DNA of 64,000 nucleotides, taken from positions 71,632,947 through 71,696,946 of the forward strand of contig OY726567.1 in assembly GCA_963383645.1 (NCBI GenBank), given 5' to 3'. The notes below the pieces were generated by a model. It worked only from the letters and a program-made list of their open reading frames with translations, did not search any database and was not told the origin of the DNA. Below, one piece after another: positions 45,656 through 56,080 of the stretch. The position numbers were made by a program, and so were the translations under genes. The stretch comes from Muscardinus avellanarius. Its lineage: Eukaryota > Chordata > Mammalia > Rodentia > Gliridae. Position 1 is the stretch's first letter, and the number at the start of each line of letters is the position of its first letter.

Positions 45656-45809
45656 GAAGTTATATAAAGAATAGGATGGAAAAGAGCGCTAGGGAGAAGA
45701 CGACTCCAATACTTACTTGAGGAGAAACAGCAGCCATGACCCTCACTGAACATCCCCAGATCAGTGTGGCCGCCGTCCCCATTTCACAGATAAAAACGGC
45801 AGCAACAGG

Positions 45810-46255
45810 CTGGACACGATAGTATACGCCGGTAATCCCAGTACTTGAGAGGCTGAGACAGGAGGATCATAGGTTCGAGACCAGCCTCAGCAGTGCAGCA
45901 AGACTCTCAGCAACTTAGTGAGACCCTGTTTCAAAATGAAAAGGGAAGCCGGGCGCGGTGGCGCACGCTTGTAATCCCAGCATTCGGGAGGCTGAGGCAG
46001 GAGGATCGCGGTTCGCGGACGGCCTCAGCTACTTAGCGACGGCCTTTGTAACTCAGTGAGACCCTGTTTCAAAGTAAAGAATAAAAAATGGGGCTGGGGG
46101 TATAAGTTGGAGGTAGAATGTTCTGGGTTCCATTCCTAGTACAGCAAAAATAAATAAATAAATAAATAAACAAACAAACAAATAAATAGGGCTAGGGGTA
46201 TAGATAGCTCAAAGGTAGAATGCCCCTGGGATCAATTCCTAGGACCACCCCCACA
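45810..46255 (+). mobile_element. SINE sandwich: young B1-dID inside an older dimer
   Basis: Outer B1 (45810-45947, ending AAAATGAAAAGGGAA), inner CpG-rich dimer (GCCGGGCGCGGTGGCGCACG) to (AAAT)n/(AAAC)n, then outer ID (AGGGCTAGGGGTATAG to CCTAGGACC). Confidence 0.85.
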
Positions 46256-46508
46256 CAATGTAGTCTGAAAATTATTTTCCTACAAACTCTAGGACGCATT
46301 GCTGTAGTCTCCAATATTGATGCTCAGTAGGACGAAACCAACTAGTGCCCAATGGGTATGTGGTCCAGTCTTACCCTTCTGAAAAGGGACCAGATTGGGA
46401 CTCTGGCCATCAGCCACAGCTGCACACCAGTGTGCCTTGGTCAGGCCCTGTCACTGGACTCTGGACTCATCCACTGGACTGGGTGTGTTCAATCTAAAAC
46501 ATCCTTTT

Positions 46509-46516
<8 letters not shown>

Positions 46517-46539
<23 letters not shown>

Positions 46540-46759
46540 GGTGGTAATGGTGTTGCCAGGGGATTGAACCCAGGAGAATTCTACCTCCAAGTCACTTACA
46601 CTCCCACCCCTATTTTATTTTTTATTTGAGAATAGGGTCTTGCTAAGTTGCTACGAGTTTGGCTATACTGCAGAAGCTGGCCTTGAGCAACAGGTTCGAT
46701 CCTCCTGTCTCAGCCTCCCAAGCCCTGTGCTTACAGGTGTGTGCCACCACGCCCGGCCT
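46517..46759 (-). mobile_element. B1-dID SINE with 21-nt poly-T (antisense A tail)
   Basis: GGTGGTAATGG then GATTGAACCCAGGAGAATTC to GCCACCACGCCCGGCC. Confidence 0.85.
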
Positions 46760-47110
46760 GCGTCTCTGCAATGTCCTTCCTATCTCTCTGCTGTACTTTC
46801 TGAATATGGTCCGCAGGGACCGATCCTCAGATTTTGTTTTTCTCACTCAATCATCTTTTTGCTTTCTGGGAGATTACCTCAACTTTCCCAACCCTTGCAT
46901 TGATTTTTCTCCCATATCTACTCAGTGTTAATTTCCCAGAGCTCTCCTGGTTCACTGAATGTTCTTTCACAGAATTCTTTTCTTGTTAAAATACCTACTT
47001 TTATTTCTCAGGGGATGTTTATGAGAGGTTTTTTCCTTGAAGTTTTATCCTTGCATAATTTTAATTTCCTCTAAGTTCCTTTATCTCTGGTCTACATCTT
47101 TTACCTTAGC
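46760..47110 (-). mobile_element. Probable old L1 (L1M-type) fragment
   Basis: Antisense phrases such as AGATTACCTCAACTTTCCC, TTAATTTCCCAGAGCTCTCC, TTCACTGAATGTTCTTTC and TAATTTCCTCTAAGTTCC follow an order remembered from old L1 3' regions. Family assignment is tentative. Confidence 0.45.
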
Positions 47111-48011
47111 AGCTCCCCAGACCTGGAGTGAGTCTGCCTGAGTGGCTGGGACTAGTCAGCCTTGCGCTTCACCAAAGAAAGAGCTGAGAGGTCTCGGGGT
47201 TCGGCGCCCTCCTCCTCCTCTCTATGGCCAAGGTCTGCAGACCTGGATGATGATCTGCCTGCCAAGCTTCTGTGCCACATGGGTAATGGCAGTAAGGGTC
47301 ATGCACAAGCTCACCTTACCACTCGACCTCCGGTAAGGCAGGCCACCCTCAAAAGCACCGGCATGGGGCTGCGGCATCACCCGCTACCTTAGGTCTTCGC
47401 TGAGCCGAGCTGGGGAGGGCCCTGGGCACTCGCTGCCTGGCTTCCAAGCTAACCAAGTCTATTACAAATCACTGCCGCCAGTCTGCAGGTGTATGATGCC
47501 GCAGCTCCTACGCTATGTGAAAAATCAGCGGCATAAATCAAGCCGGCTCTTTGCTTTGGCCTCCCTCAGATGAGCGTTCAGTGTCCTCAAGGCAGAGAAG
47601 TCCATCAGCAACTCTTCAGTCTACGTTCTGCCTTCCAAAACACAGGCACAGCTGTATCTTCACTCTCTCCCTATTCACGTGAGTGTCTGACTTTCAAAAC
47701 AAACTCCTCCGTGCACGAAGACGGAAAGTAGATCTATATATCCGATGCACCATCTCTACCTGGTAAGCTTCAGCTTAACCTGGACCATTCTCCATGTCCC
47801 CAATCTGGTTTAAGAAAGAAATCGGGCAGCATGACTTAATGTTTCACTAGTAAGCCGTATTGCTGAGGCTTGAGTGATGATTGCCCCAGTAAAGGCTCAC
47901 ACTGCACTGGACAAAGCCTGGGTATTCCCACCACATGAGCTACGTCATCTTCCTCTAAAGCCAGCATCCCAAACACCCGCAACCACATCGTAAGTGCGCA
48001 AAAGAAGCCCA
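47111..48011. other. Single-copy intronic sequence
   Basis: About 0.9 kb, balanced composition. No repeat or exon recognised. Confidence 0.4.
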
Positions 48012-48380
48012 AAGCCACAGGCAGTCACACATGCCTATAATCACAGCACGCGGGAGGCTGAGGCAGGAGGATCACAGGTTCAAGGCCAGGGCACAATAAC
48101 TTAGCAAGAACCTGTTTCAAAATTTAAAATAAGCCAGGTGTGACGGCACATGCATGTAATATCAGTACTTGGGAGGCTGAGACAGGAGGATCACAGGTTT
48201 GCAGATCACCTCAGCTACTTTGTGAGGCCCTCAGCAACTTAGGCCTGGGATATAGGTCAGAGGTAGAATACCCCTATGTTCAATCCCCAGTACCACACCA
48301 AAAAAATTAAAAATAAAATAGGGCTGCAGGTGTAGCTCGGAGAGAGAATGCCCCTTGGGTTCAATCCCCAGTACTGCAAA
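48012..48380 (+). mobile_element. SINE sandwich: B1 half, full B1-dID, ID half
   Basis: B1 at 48012-48131 ending in AAAATTTAAAAT, inner dimer 48132-48308, and outer ID GGGCTGCAGGTGTAGCTCGG to TCAATCCCCAGTACTGC. Confidence 0.8.
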
Positions 48381-48454
48381 ATAATAATAATGTTGATGAT
48401 AAATAAACCCAAACAAGAAAATACAGATAAAAGTTAAAAACAAATGAAATAAAG

Positions 48455-48471
48455 TATAATTATATATAAAT

Positions 48472-48539
<68 letters not shown>
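48455..48539. repeat. (AT)n microsatellite
   Basis: About 28 perfect TA units after a short imperfect lead. It borders a SINE 5' end. Confidence 0.95.
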
Positions 48540-48540
<1 letters not shown>

Positions 48541-48752
48541 GGCCGGGCATGATGGTGCACGCTTGTAATCCCAGCATTTGGGAGGGTGACACAGGAGGAT
48601 CGCAGTTCATGAACAGCCACAGCTACTTAGTGAGGTCCTTTGCAACTCAGTGAGAGCTGGTTTCAAAATAAATAAATAATAATAATAATAGGGCTGGGTG
48701 CAGCTCAGAGGCAGAATGCCCCTGGGTTCCATCCTCAGTACCGCTAAAAATA
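48541..48752 (+). mobile_element. B1-dID SINE
   Basis: GGCCGGGCATGATGGTGCAC to TTCCATCCTCAGTACCGC with AAT-repeat linker. Confidence 0.85.
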
Positions 48753-48919
48753 TAATGGAAAGAATCAATAACGTCAAAACTTAATTTTTTGAAAAGTCTA
48801 ATAAGGCTGACAAATCTGGAGATGGTCAGATACAGAAGGTACAATGGCCGGGAGCAGGATGGAAAAGAGGGTAGTCATCGTAGACCCAATCCAGACAGAC
48901 ACCCTGTAAATGCAAAATG

Positions 48920-49128
48920 AAACCGGGAGTGGCAGCACAGGCTTATAATTCCAGCTCTTATAACTCTCAGCTTGAGAGGCTGACACATGGGAGAATCACA
49001 GGTTCAGGGCCATCTTCATCAATTTAGCAAGGCCCTCAGCAATGTAGCGCGACTTTGTTTCAAAAGAACAATAAAATGGAGCCGGGGTGAAGCTCAGAGG
49101 TAAAATGCCCAATCACCAGCACCACTCA
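48920..49128 (+). mobile_element. B1-dID SINE, old, with internal insertion
   Basis: AACCGGGAGTGGCAGCACAG. Extra bases occur after TAATTCCAGCTCTTATAA, and the ID end is eroded. Confidence 0.7.
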
Positions 49129-49232
49129 TACATACAAAATGAAACATGAAGAAAGGGAAGTCCAAGAACTGTTAAGACAGGTTAATTCTATCTAGAAGGA
49201 CTGGAGGATGGGTTAAGATGTTTTTACTTTCA

Positions 49233-49413
49233 CCTGGCACGGTGCACAAGTCTGTAATCCTAGTAATTGGGAGGCTGAGACTGGAAGTCAAGGTTCAAGG
49301 CCAGCATATGGTAATTTAGGGAGACTCTTTCAAAATATAAAATAAAAAAGACTGAGGGTGTAGCTCAGAGATAGAACACTCCTGGGTTCAATCCCCAGTA
49401 CTAAAAAAATAAA
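49233..49413 (+). mobile_element. B1-dID SINE, old variant
   Basis: Central GGCCAGCATATGGTAATTTA variant; ID ends TTCAATCCCCAGTACT. Confidence 0.75.
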
Positions 49414-49734
49414 AATGAGTAGTTACTTTCGGTATTATACCTTCCTCTAATGTTTGAAAAAAAAAAAATCCACCAGCACTATTGCATTTTAAAGTTAAGG
49501 ATGCCCTGCATGTCAGAATTATAGGCCATTGTTATTTTCTTCCTTTTAAGAAGTCTATTATCTTCTTTAAACTGTCTACATTTGAAATGGAAAAAAAAAA
49601 AGCATCTGTAAAACATATAATAGCCAAGTAGAGAATGCATTGCCAAGTTCACGAGCAAGAACCACTACCCTTCAACACCCTCCTGGGGGCAGGTGCTGGC
49701 CAGAGAGCACCACAAGAAAAAGAAAAAAAAAAGA
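49414..49734. other. AT-rich intronic sequence
   Basis: No confident repeat; may belong to the L1 that follows. Confidence 0.35.
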
Positions 49735-49905
49735 CAGAATGATGGAAAACAAATAAAGCTGTGTGTATTTGCAAATGGCACTATTGTTTACACAGAAAGA
49801 CCTAAGGTACCTAAAGATGAAGTTAAAAACAAATTGAGCAGTCATATGACACTAAGTCAATATACAAAAATACAACATTGTTTCTCATATTATACTAGAA
49901 GCAGA
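49735..49905 (+). mobile_element. Fragment of L1 ORF2 (reverse-transcriptase palm), decayed
   Basis: The translated frame reads CVFANGTIVYTERPK then LSQYTKIQHCFSYYTRS, in the position of the L1 F-A-D-D catalytic motif and the downstream QYTKI.. segment. The catalytic Asp-Asp is replaced by Asn-Gly, so the copy is dead. Only about 55 codons remain, with no adjoining ORF2. Confidence 0.7.
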
Positions 49906-49928
49906 TATCAGTAAAAGTGACATTTTTG

Positions 49929-50049
49929 TATATTTATTTATTTATTTATTTATTTTTATTGCAGGTCTAGGAATGGAACCCAGGGGCATTCTACCTCCAA
50001 GCTATACCCCCAGCCCTATTTTTTATTCTTTATTTTGAAACAGGTCTCT
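49929..50049 (-). mobile_element. Truncated B1-dID SINE (ID half and linker)
   Basis: (TTTA)n tail, TCTAGGAATGGAACCCAGGG, linker, then lost at AACAGGTCTCTC where a CA run begins. Confidence 0.8.
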
Positions 50050-50081
50050 CTCACACACATACACACACACACGCTAAAACC

Positions 50082-50381
50082 AGGCATGGGCACACCTCTG
50101 TAATCCCAGTTCAAAGAAAGCCTCAACAACTCTTTGAAACTTTCAGCAACCTAGGGAGATGCTGTTTCTAAAAATAAAAAATAAAAAAGGGGCTGGGGGT
50201 GTGGCGGGCGTGGTGGCGCACACTTGTAATCCCTGCGCTTGGGAGGCGGAGACAGGAGGATCGCGCAGGTTGGAAGCCAGCCGCGCTGGCTTAAGAGACC
50301 CTGTTTCCAAATTTAAAATATATATATATGTAATATATATATACATATATATATATTACTATATATATATTACATATATAT

Positions 50382-50428
<47 letters not shown>

Positions 50429-50548
50429 TGGAAGTGTAGCTCGGAGGTAGAAGGGTTTCCAAGAACCCCAGTACCACAAAAAAAAAATTGGGGGGGACTG
50501 GGGTTATAGCTTGGAGGTAGCTGTGTTCAGACTACAGTACCACAAAAA
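50082..50548 (+). mobile_element. SINE sandwich with a microsatellite-bearing young copy
   Basis: Outer B1 and ID start (50082-50203), young-subfamily SINE (50204-50480) whose linker has become (TA)n(TG)n at 50318-50430, then an outer ID remnant (GACTGGGGTTATAGCTTGG). Confidence 0.8.
50318..50430. repeat. Compound (TA)n/(TG)n microsatellite inside a SINE linker
   Basis: Several ATATAT blocks with TAC interruptions then about 18 TG units. It sits exactly between the B1 and ID halves. Confidence 0.95.
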
Positions 50549-51047
50549 TTAATTAATTAAAATTTTAAAAGTTGTGAGATCAGAAGAGATGGCAGCCTTC
50601 TCAAGGTTGGATGTGCATGGGCAAAATGGTATAAATACACATTCCAGAAACTGTGGACTCCAGCTGGAATCCTTGGAAGTCTGTGAACGCCTTCAAGTTC
50701 CATGATACACTTGAATCTCAGAGAAAGCACTGCGCAAAATCCTCAGCAAACAGCCTGGCCAAGGTTCTGTGTGTCCGGGACCTGCCCACACTTGCACAGT
50801 GACTCCGCTGGCAACACCGAGGTAGAGGTGACGCTTCAGTCATTAGCCCTTGTCTGCATCCAGCCGCTTCAGGCTGCCCCTCGGACTTGCCCAGGGCATT
50901 CTGGGAAAATAAAAAGGTCTGGAAGGTGTTCCAGACTTGCTGAATCTCTTTGTTGGATACGCTTTGGGATGTTCCTGGAATATTTTGTCTCAAGATTATG
51001 TGCTATATACCTCAAGGCTGTTTTATCTGTAAAAATTCTATTCACTG
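50549..51047. other. Single-copy intronic sequence
   Basis: No repeat identified with confidence; overlapping 129- and 91-codon frames have no recognisable product. Confidence 0.4.
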
Positions 51048-51238
51048 GGCGCGGTGGCGCACACTGGGAATCCCAGTACCTGAGAGCCTGAGAGAGAAGG
51101 ATCACAGGTCTCAGGCCAACCTCAGCAAATTAGCGAGACCTTGTTTCAAAATAAAAAAATAAATGGGGCTTTGGGGGAGGGGGTAGAGGTAGAACGTCCC
51201 TGGGTTAAATTCCCAGCACTCAAAAAAAAAAAAAAAAA
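51048..51238 (+). mobile_element. B1-dID SINE
   Basis: GGCGCGGTGGCGCACACTGG to GGTTAAATTCCCAGCACT and A tail. Preceded by CACTGG. Confidence 0.8.
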
Positions 51239-51454
51239 TTATGTTCATCTATTTTGAGGAATCCGATGTTAACACCTAGCAATTTCTTTGAAAAAGGCTT
51301 AATCTGTATCCTTACTGATATTATGTCTAATTCTTTAATTGCCTTTTTATCTTTGTTTTGGATGCCGCAGAAACAACCTAATTTCCTTGTCATTTGTATC
51401 ATCCTTGTGATAAAGCTACATGAGACATTTCACATTGGAAAATGATCAGCAATG
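51239..51454. other. AT-rich intronic sequence
   Basis: Unassigned. Confidence 0.35.
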
Positions 51455-51862
51455 AGGCCAGGAGTGGTGGTGCATGCCTGTAATTCCAGTACCTGGAAGG
51501 CTGAGACAGGAGAAATGCAGGTTTGAGGCCAACCTCCGCAACTTGGAAAGACCCTATTTCCAAATAAAAAATGAAATAGGGCTGTGGGTGTAGCTCAGAG
51601 GTAGAACACCCCTGGGTTCAATCTCAGAACCACAAAAACATCACCATTTCATTGGCAAGGAGGTGCATGCCTACAATCCCAGTACTTGGGAGGCTGAGAC
51701 CAGAAGATCACAGGTTCAAGGTTGGCCTCAGCAACACAGCAAGACCCCCCAGCAACTTCGTGAGATCCTATTTCAAACAATAAATAAAAGGGCTGGAGGT
51801 GTAGCTCAGAGGTAGAATGACCCTGGGTTCAATTCCCACTGCCATCAAAAAAAAAAAAAAAA
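51455..51862 (+). mobile_element. Two B1-dID SINEs in tandem
   Basis: 51455-51640 (GGCCAGGAGTGGTGGTGCAT to GGTTCAATCTCAGAACC) and 51652-51862 (GGCAAGGAGGTGCATGCC to TTCAATTCCCACTGCC). Confidence 0.8.
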
Positions 51863-52257
51863 GAATTAACTACACAGAACTGAGTGAACTAAAGAGGGAA
51901 ATTTTATTGAGGTCACTGGGGATGCTGGTTTTATATTCTATTTTCTAGACGCATAAAGAAGCAATTATGCTTTCTTCTGAAGCCTTTTAACCTACAAAAA
52001 TGTAGTGAGCTCACTTTGGTAAAAAATAAAATGAATGGTTTCTGACCCTGATAACATCCCAATATCCAGAAACCACTCTGAGTTCTGCTTACTTTTCATG
52101 GTGGTAGAATTACTTGTATAGCTGGAAGAAGGATCCCTCCTCCTTTCAACTGCATACAACTGGACAAATTACACACCCTCTGCTTCACCCCCACTGTCAT
52201 CTGAGGACAATGCTTATTCAATAAAACATGGCAAACTACTGTAAGGACCCAAGCACG
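51863..52257. other. Single-copy intronic sequence
   Basis: Nothing recognised. Confidence 0.4.
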
Positions 52258-52453
52258 AGCCTGGCGTGGTGGCAGGACTGTAATTCCACTACTTGGGAGG
52301 CTGAGACGGGAGGATGAGCATTTTGAGACCAGCCCCAGCAAGTTAGTAAGATTCTTTTCGGCCTAGCAAGACCCTATTCCGAACCAAAAAATAAGAAGAG
52401 CTGGAGGTGTAGTGCAGAGGTAGACTGCCTCTGGGTTCAATCCTTTGTACCAC
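52258..52453 (+). mobile_element. B1-dID SINE
   Basis: GCCTGGCGTGGTGGCAGGAC to GTTCAATCCTTTGTACCAC. Confidence 0.8.
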
Positions 52454-52470
52454 ATTAAAACACACACACT

Positions 52471-52667
52471 GCCGGGCGTGGTGGCGCACGCTTGTAATCC
52501 CCGCGCTTGGGAGGCGGAGACAGGAGGATCGCGCTGGTTCGGAACCAGCCTCGCTGGCTTAAGAGACCCTGTTTCCACATAAAGTTAAAAAAAAAATAGG
52601 TCTGGGAGTGTAGCCCGTGGGAGTGTAGCCTGGAGGTAGAAGGGCTTCCAGAAACCCCAGTACCACC

Positions 52668-52671
<4 letters not shown>
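52471..52671 (+). mobile_element. B1-dID SINE, young subfamily with small ID duplication
   Basis: Head GCCGGGCGTGGTGGCGCACG. GGGAGTGTAGCC is doubled near 52611-52631. The AAAACACACACACT before it and the (CA)n after it suggest a duplicated target that later expanded. Confidence 0.9.

Positions 52672-52711
<40 letters not shown>
52672..52711. repeat. (CA)n microsatellite seeded at a SINE 3' flank
   Basis: About 20 perfect units; the short CA run on the other side of the SINE (52461-52469) looks like the unexpanded partner. Confidence 0.95.
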
Positions 52712-52714
<3 letters not shown>

Positions 52715-52967
52715 CTGTATTTAGGAAGCCACTATCAACAATATCCTCCCAGGAAAAAGAGCCTAATACCTGGCTTCCAGGATTCCACCCTTATGGGTTG
52801 CTCCCTGGAAGGCCAGGAAACTTTTGGAATTTAGGGGACAGGAGGAAGAGGGTAATTCACCCAAATATGTAGGTGTGGCAGATGAACTGTGGTAGAAAGG
52901 CTGTTGGATTTGGGCCCCTAGCCTTGATAGTGCACACGACAGTGGCTTATTTATTAATTTGTTTTTC
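52712..52967. other. Single-copy intronic sequence
   Basis: Nothing recognised. Confidence 0.4.
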
Positions 52968-53387
52968 TTCTTGGTACCAGGGGACTAAACACAGAGGCAT
53001 TCTACGTCTGAGTTACACTCCCAGCCTTTTTTAAATTATTTATTTATTTTTGTTGTGGGTTTTTTTTTTTAAAGTACTGGGGGTGGAACCCAGGGGCATT
53101 CTATCTCCATGCTACACCCCCAGCCCTATTTTTTATTCTTTATTTTGAAACAGGGTCTCATTGAGTTGCAAAGGGCCTCACTAAGTAATATCTGAGACTG
53201 TCTTTCAACTGTGAACCTCCTGTCTCAGCCTCCTAAATGCTGGGATTACAAGCGTGCGCCACCACGCCTGGCTCTTATTTTGTATTGAAACAGGGTCTAG
53301 CTAAGGTGCTGATTCTGGCCTCAAACCTACAATCCTCCTATTTCGGCATTCCAAACACTAGTAACTACAGGCATGTGCCACTGTGCG
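52968..53387 (-). mobile_element. B1-dID SINE interrupted by another B1-dID SINE
   Basis: Outer ID 52968-53033, inner dimer about 53061-53275 ending CACCACGCCTGGCTCT, outer B1 53276-53387 ending GTGCCACTGTGCG. Confidence 0.8.
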
Positions 53388-53456
53388 TAAGTATAACAGT
53401 GGCTTTTAAAAGACCAATCTGAGATTCCTTACAAACATTTCTACAAGTCAGTTTTT

Positions 53457-53655
53457 GTTTTGTTTTGTTTTTTGGTGGTACTGGGGGTGGAACCCAGAGG
53501 CTTTCTACCTCTGGGCTATACTCCCAGACCTATTTCATACTTTATTTGAAAACAGGGTCTCACTAAGTTGCTGAGGCTGGCTTTGAACCTGTGAGATCCT
53601 CCTGTCTCAGCCTCCCAAACGCTGGGATTACAAGTGTGCGCCACCATACCCGGCA
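53457..53655 (-). mobile_element. B1-dID SINE with 15-bp target-site duplication
   Basis: TACAAGTCAGTTTTT lies at 53442-53456 and 53656-53670. The copy runs from the (TTTTG)n tail to GCCACCATACCCGGCA. Confidence 0.9.
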
Positions 53656-53786
53656 TACAAGTCAGTTTTTTAACTAATCATGAATACACTGCCCTAGTAT
53701 TTTTCAAAGGAAAATAAAAGGTCTATGTGGTTTGTTAGTACTTTTAATGAACCTACATAAATAATCAGGTCAAATCTATTGATAAG

Positions 53787-53978
53787 CCTGGTGCGGTGAC
53801 ACACACCTGTAATCCCAGTTTTTAGAAAGCTGAGTAAGGAGGAACATAGGTTCAAGGACAGCCTCAGCAACTTACTGAGGCCCTTGGCAACTTAGTTTCA
53901 AAATAAAAAACAGGGCTGGGGTTGTAGCTCATGGTAGAACATCCCGAGGATCAATCCACAGTACCACAAGGAAAAAAC
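53787..53978 (+). mobile_element. B1-dID SINE
   Basis: GCCTGGTGCGGTGACACACA to GATCAATCCACAGTACC. Confidence 0.8.
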
Positions 53979-54470
53979 ATCTATTGATAAAAAGCCTTAC
54001 TCTGTGGTCAAGAGTGATCTGTCCATGGGTTTGCTATAACCACAAGGAGGAAAGCAAAATAAAAATCTTACTTGGAGGAAAAAAGATGAACTGGTTATCT
54101 TATCTGGCTTGTATATGAAGCTTCCAACTTCCATCACCTGTATGCACTTTACAGCTTGGTAAGTTGAAGAGAATGGTAAATGATTTGTGTCCAAAAAAAA
54201 ACACACACAAACTCCATCCAGTAGAATGCAGATGCTTACAGGGCTGAGAACACTGACCAGTTTCCCCAGTCTGACATCCAGTCATAAATTTTGGTGCTAG
54301 GAATTCTCCTTTGGACCACTGGTAAGACTATGCTAGCTTCCTCATTCGTTAATAAGTAAAATACTTGACAACCTGCAAGCAAACAAAGATACCTAGAAGA
54401 CCTATATTTAAAATTACAAGACTGCTGAGAAACAAATAGAAAGATAAACCATGTTCCATACCTGGAAGAG
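53979..54470. other. AT-rich intronic sequence
   Basis: No exon or repeat recognised. Confidence 0.4.
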
Positions 54471-54594
54471 GCTGGGCGTGGTGGCACATGCTTGTAATCC
54501 CAGCATTCGGGAGGCTGAGGCCAGAGGAACCTGTGATCCTCCTATGTCAGCCTCCCAAGTCCTGGGATTACAGGCAGGTGCCACCATGCCTGGC
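54471..54594. mobile_element. Head-to-head B1 fold-back
   Basis: A sense B1 5' part (GCTGGGCGTGGTGGCACATG to GAGGCTGAGGCCAGAGG) is joined directly to an antisense B1 5' part (ACCTGTGATCCTCC to CACCATGCCTGGC). The RNA or single strand could form a hairpin of nearly 60 bp. No ID halves remain. Confidence 0.85.
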
Positions 54595-54596
54595 TC

Positions 54597-55210
54597 CCTT
54601 CACCCTTTTTTTATTTCTGTTCTATACCGAATAATCTCAAATGATCTTTGAGATTGCAGATTCCTTCCTCTGCTGCTCAAATATACTGCTGAGTTTATCT
54701 AGGGAATAGACAGTGAACTGCAGAAGTTTTACCTGATTCTTTTTTATAATTCTTTTATTGATATTTTCTATTGGCTGCTTTTCCCCTCTCCATATGAGTA
54801 GTATTATCTTGGTTCTTTGCAAGTCTCCATTTTTTTTTTTTTATGGTATTGGGTGGTGGAACCCAGAGGCTTTCTACCTCCAGGCTATACTTCCAGACCT
54901 ATTTTTATACTTTATTTGGAAACAGGGTCTCACTAAGTTGCTGAGAGCCTCACTAAGTAGCTGAGGCTGGCTTTGGACCTGTGAGATCCTCCTGTCTCAG
55001 CCTCCCAAGCGCGGGGATTACAAGCGTGTGCCACCCATGCCCGGCTCAAAATTTTTGTGTTTACTCTAGAAATCAGATTCTCTGCCCTCCTCTGAGCTTA
55101 TGGCTAGGACTTCTGGTTGTAGTCACTGTATAAGCCTTCTGATTGTTTTGAACTGACTCTGTAACATTAGTATCTTTGTCATGTGTGGCCACTGAAGTCT
55201 CTACTCAGTT
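54597..55210 (-). mobile_element. Old L1M-type 3' UTR fragment, interrupted by a SINE
   Basis: Phrases such as ATACTGCTGAGTTTATCTAG, TATAATTCTTTTATTGATAT and, after the SINE, AAATCAGATTCTCTGCCC with TATGGCTAGGACTTCTGG recall antisense old L1. Confidence 0.55.
54829..55046 (-). mobile_element. B1-dID SINE
   Basis: Poly-T, GTATTGGGTGGTGGAACCC to GTGCCACCCATGCCCGGC. Inserted in the L1 fragment. Confidence 0.85.
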
Positions 55211-55476
55211 TAGCTGTAAATATATATATATATATATAAATTACAGCCACAGTGAGATACCACTTCCTATCCACTGAGATCACTATAATCAAAAAGCAGA
55301 TAATAACAACTGTTGAAGAGAACATGGACAAACTGGAACCCTCCTGCACTCCTGGGAATATACAATGTTGCAGCCACTGTGGGAAAGTCAGGCAGTTCCT
55401 CAGAAAGTTAAATATACTTACCACATGGCCCAGCAATTTTACTCCTAGGGATATAATCAAGAAAACTGAAAACAAA

Positions 55477-55680
55477 ACTGGGCATGGTGGCACACGCCTG
55501 TAATCCCAGTACTTGGAAGGCTGAGCCAGGAGGACAGCGGGTTTGAGGACAGCCTCAACAAGTAGTGAGACGCTCCTCAATCTAGCAAGACCCTATTAAA
55601 AAAAAAAAAAATTTTTTTATTAAAAGAACTGGAGCTTTAGCATAGAAGTATTATGTCCCTGGGTTCAAAAAAAAAAAAAA
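55477..55680 (+). mobile_element. B1-dID SINE
   Basis: ACTGGGCATGGTGGCACACG. The linker is A/T-rich with a T-run, and the ID half ends GTCCCTGGGTTC then A14, so the last ID bases are missing. Confidence 0.8.
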
Positions 55681-55826
55681 ACTGGAAACACATGATCATA
55701 CAAAACTTATATACATGAATGTTCAGAGCAGCATTGGCCATAATAGCCAAAAGGTGAAACATCCATCGCATGGTCAATGGATAAACCCAACCTGGTATAT
55801 CTAAGGATGAGTATCCCTCAGCCATT

Positions 55827-56036
55827 CATTCATTCATTCATTCATTCATTTATTGGTGGTACTGGGGCTCCTGGAAACCCTTCTACCTCCGGGCTACACT
55901 CCCAGACCTATTTTTATACTTTTTTATGTGAAAACAGGGTCTCTTAAGCCAGCGCGGCTGGCTTCGAACCTGCGCGAGCCTCCTGTCTCCGCCTCCCAAG
56001 CACAGGATTTACAAGCATGCGCCACCACACCTGGCA
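55827..56036 (-). mobile_element. B1-dID SINE, young subfamily, with 12-bp target-site duplication
   Basis: CCCTCAGCCATT at 55815-55826 and 56037-56048 flanks it inside L1. The antisense tail has become about six CATT units (the tail grew from the target bases). Diagnostic GGTCTCTTAAGCCAGCGC present. Confidence 0.92.
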
Positions 56037-56080
56037 CCCTCAGCCATTTAAATAAAAAATTTTAAAAAAAGGCAGGCCTG

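Noticed and set aside
45948..46145. Alu element
   Set aside because: The 7SL-like half is a single B1 followed by a tRNA-like ID half, not two 7SL arms as in Alu.
47111..47560. Possible exon around CTGGATGATGATCTGCCTGC
   Set aside because: No frame with both splice sites and no match to a known protein.
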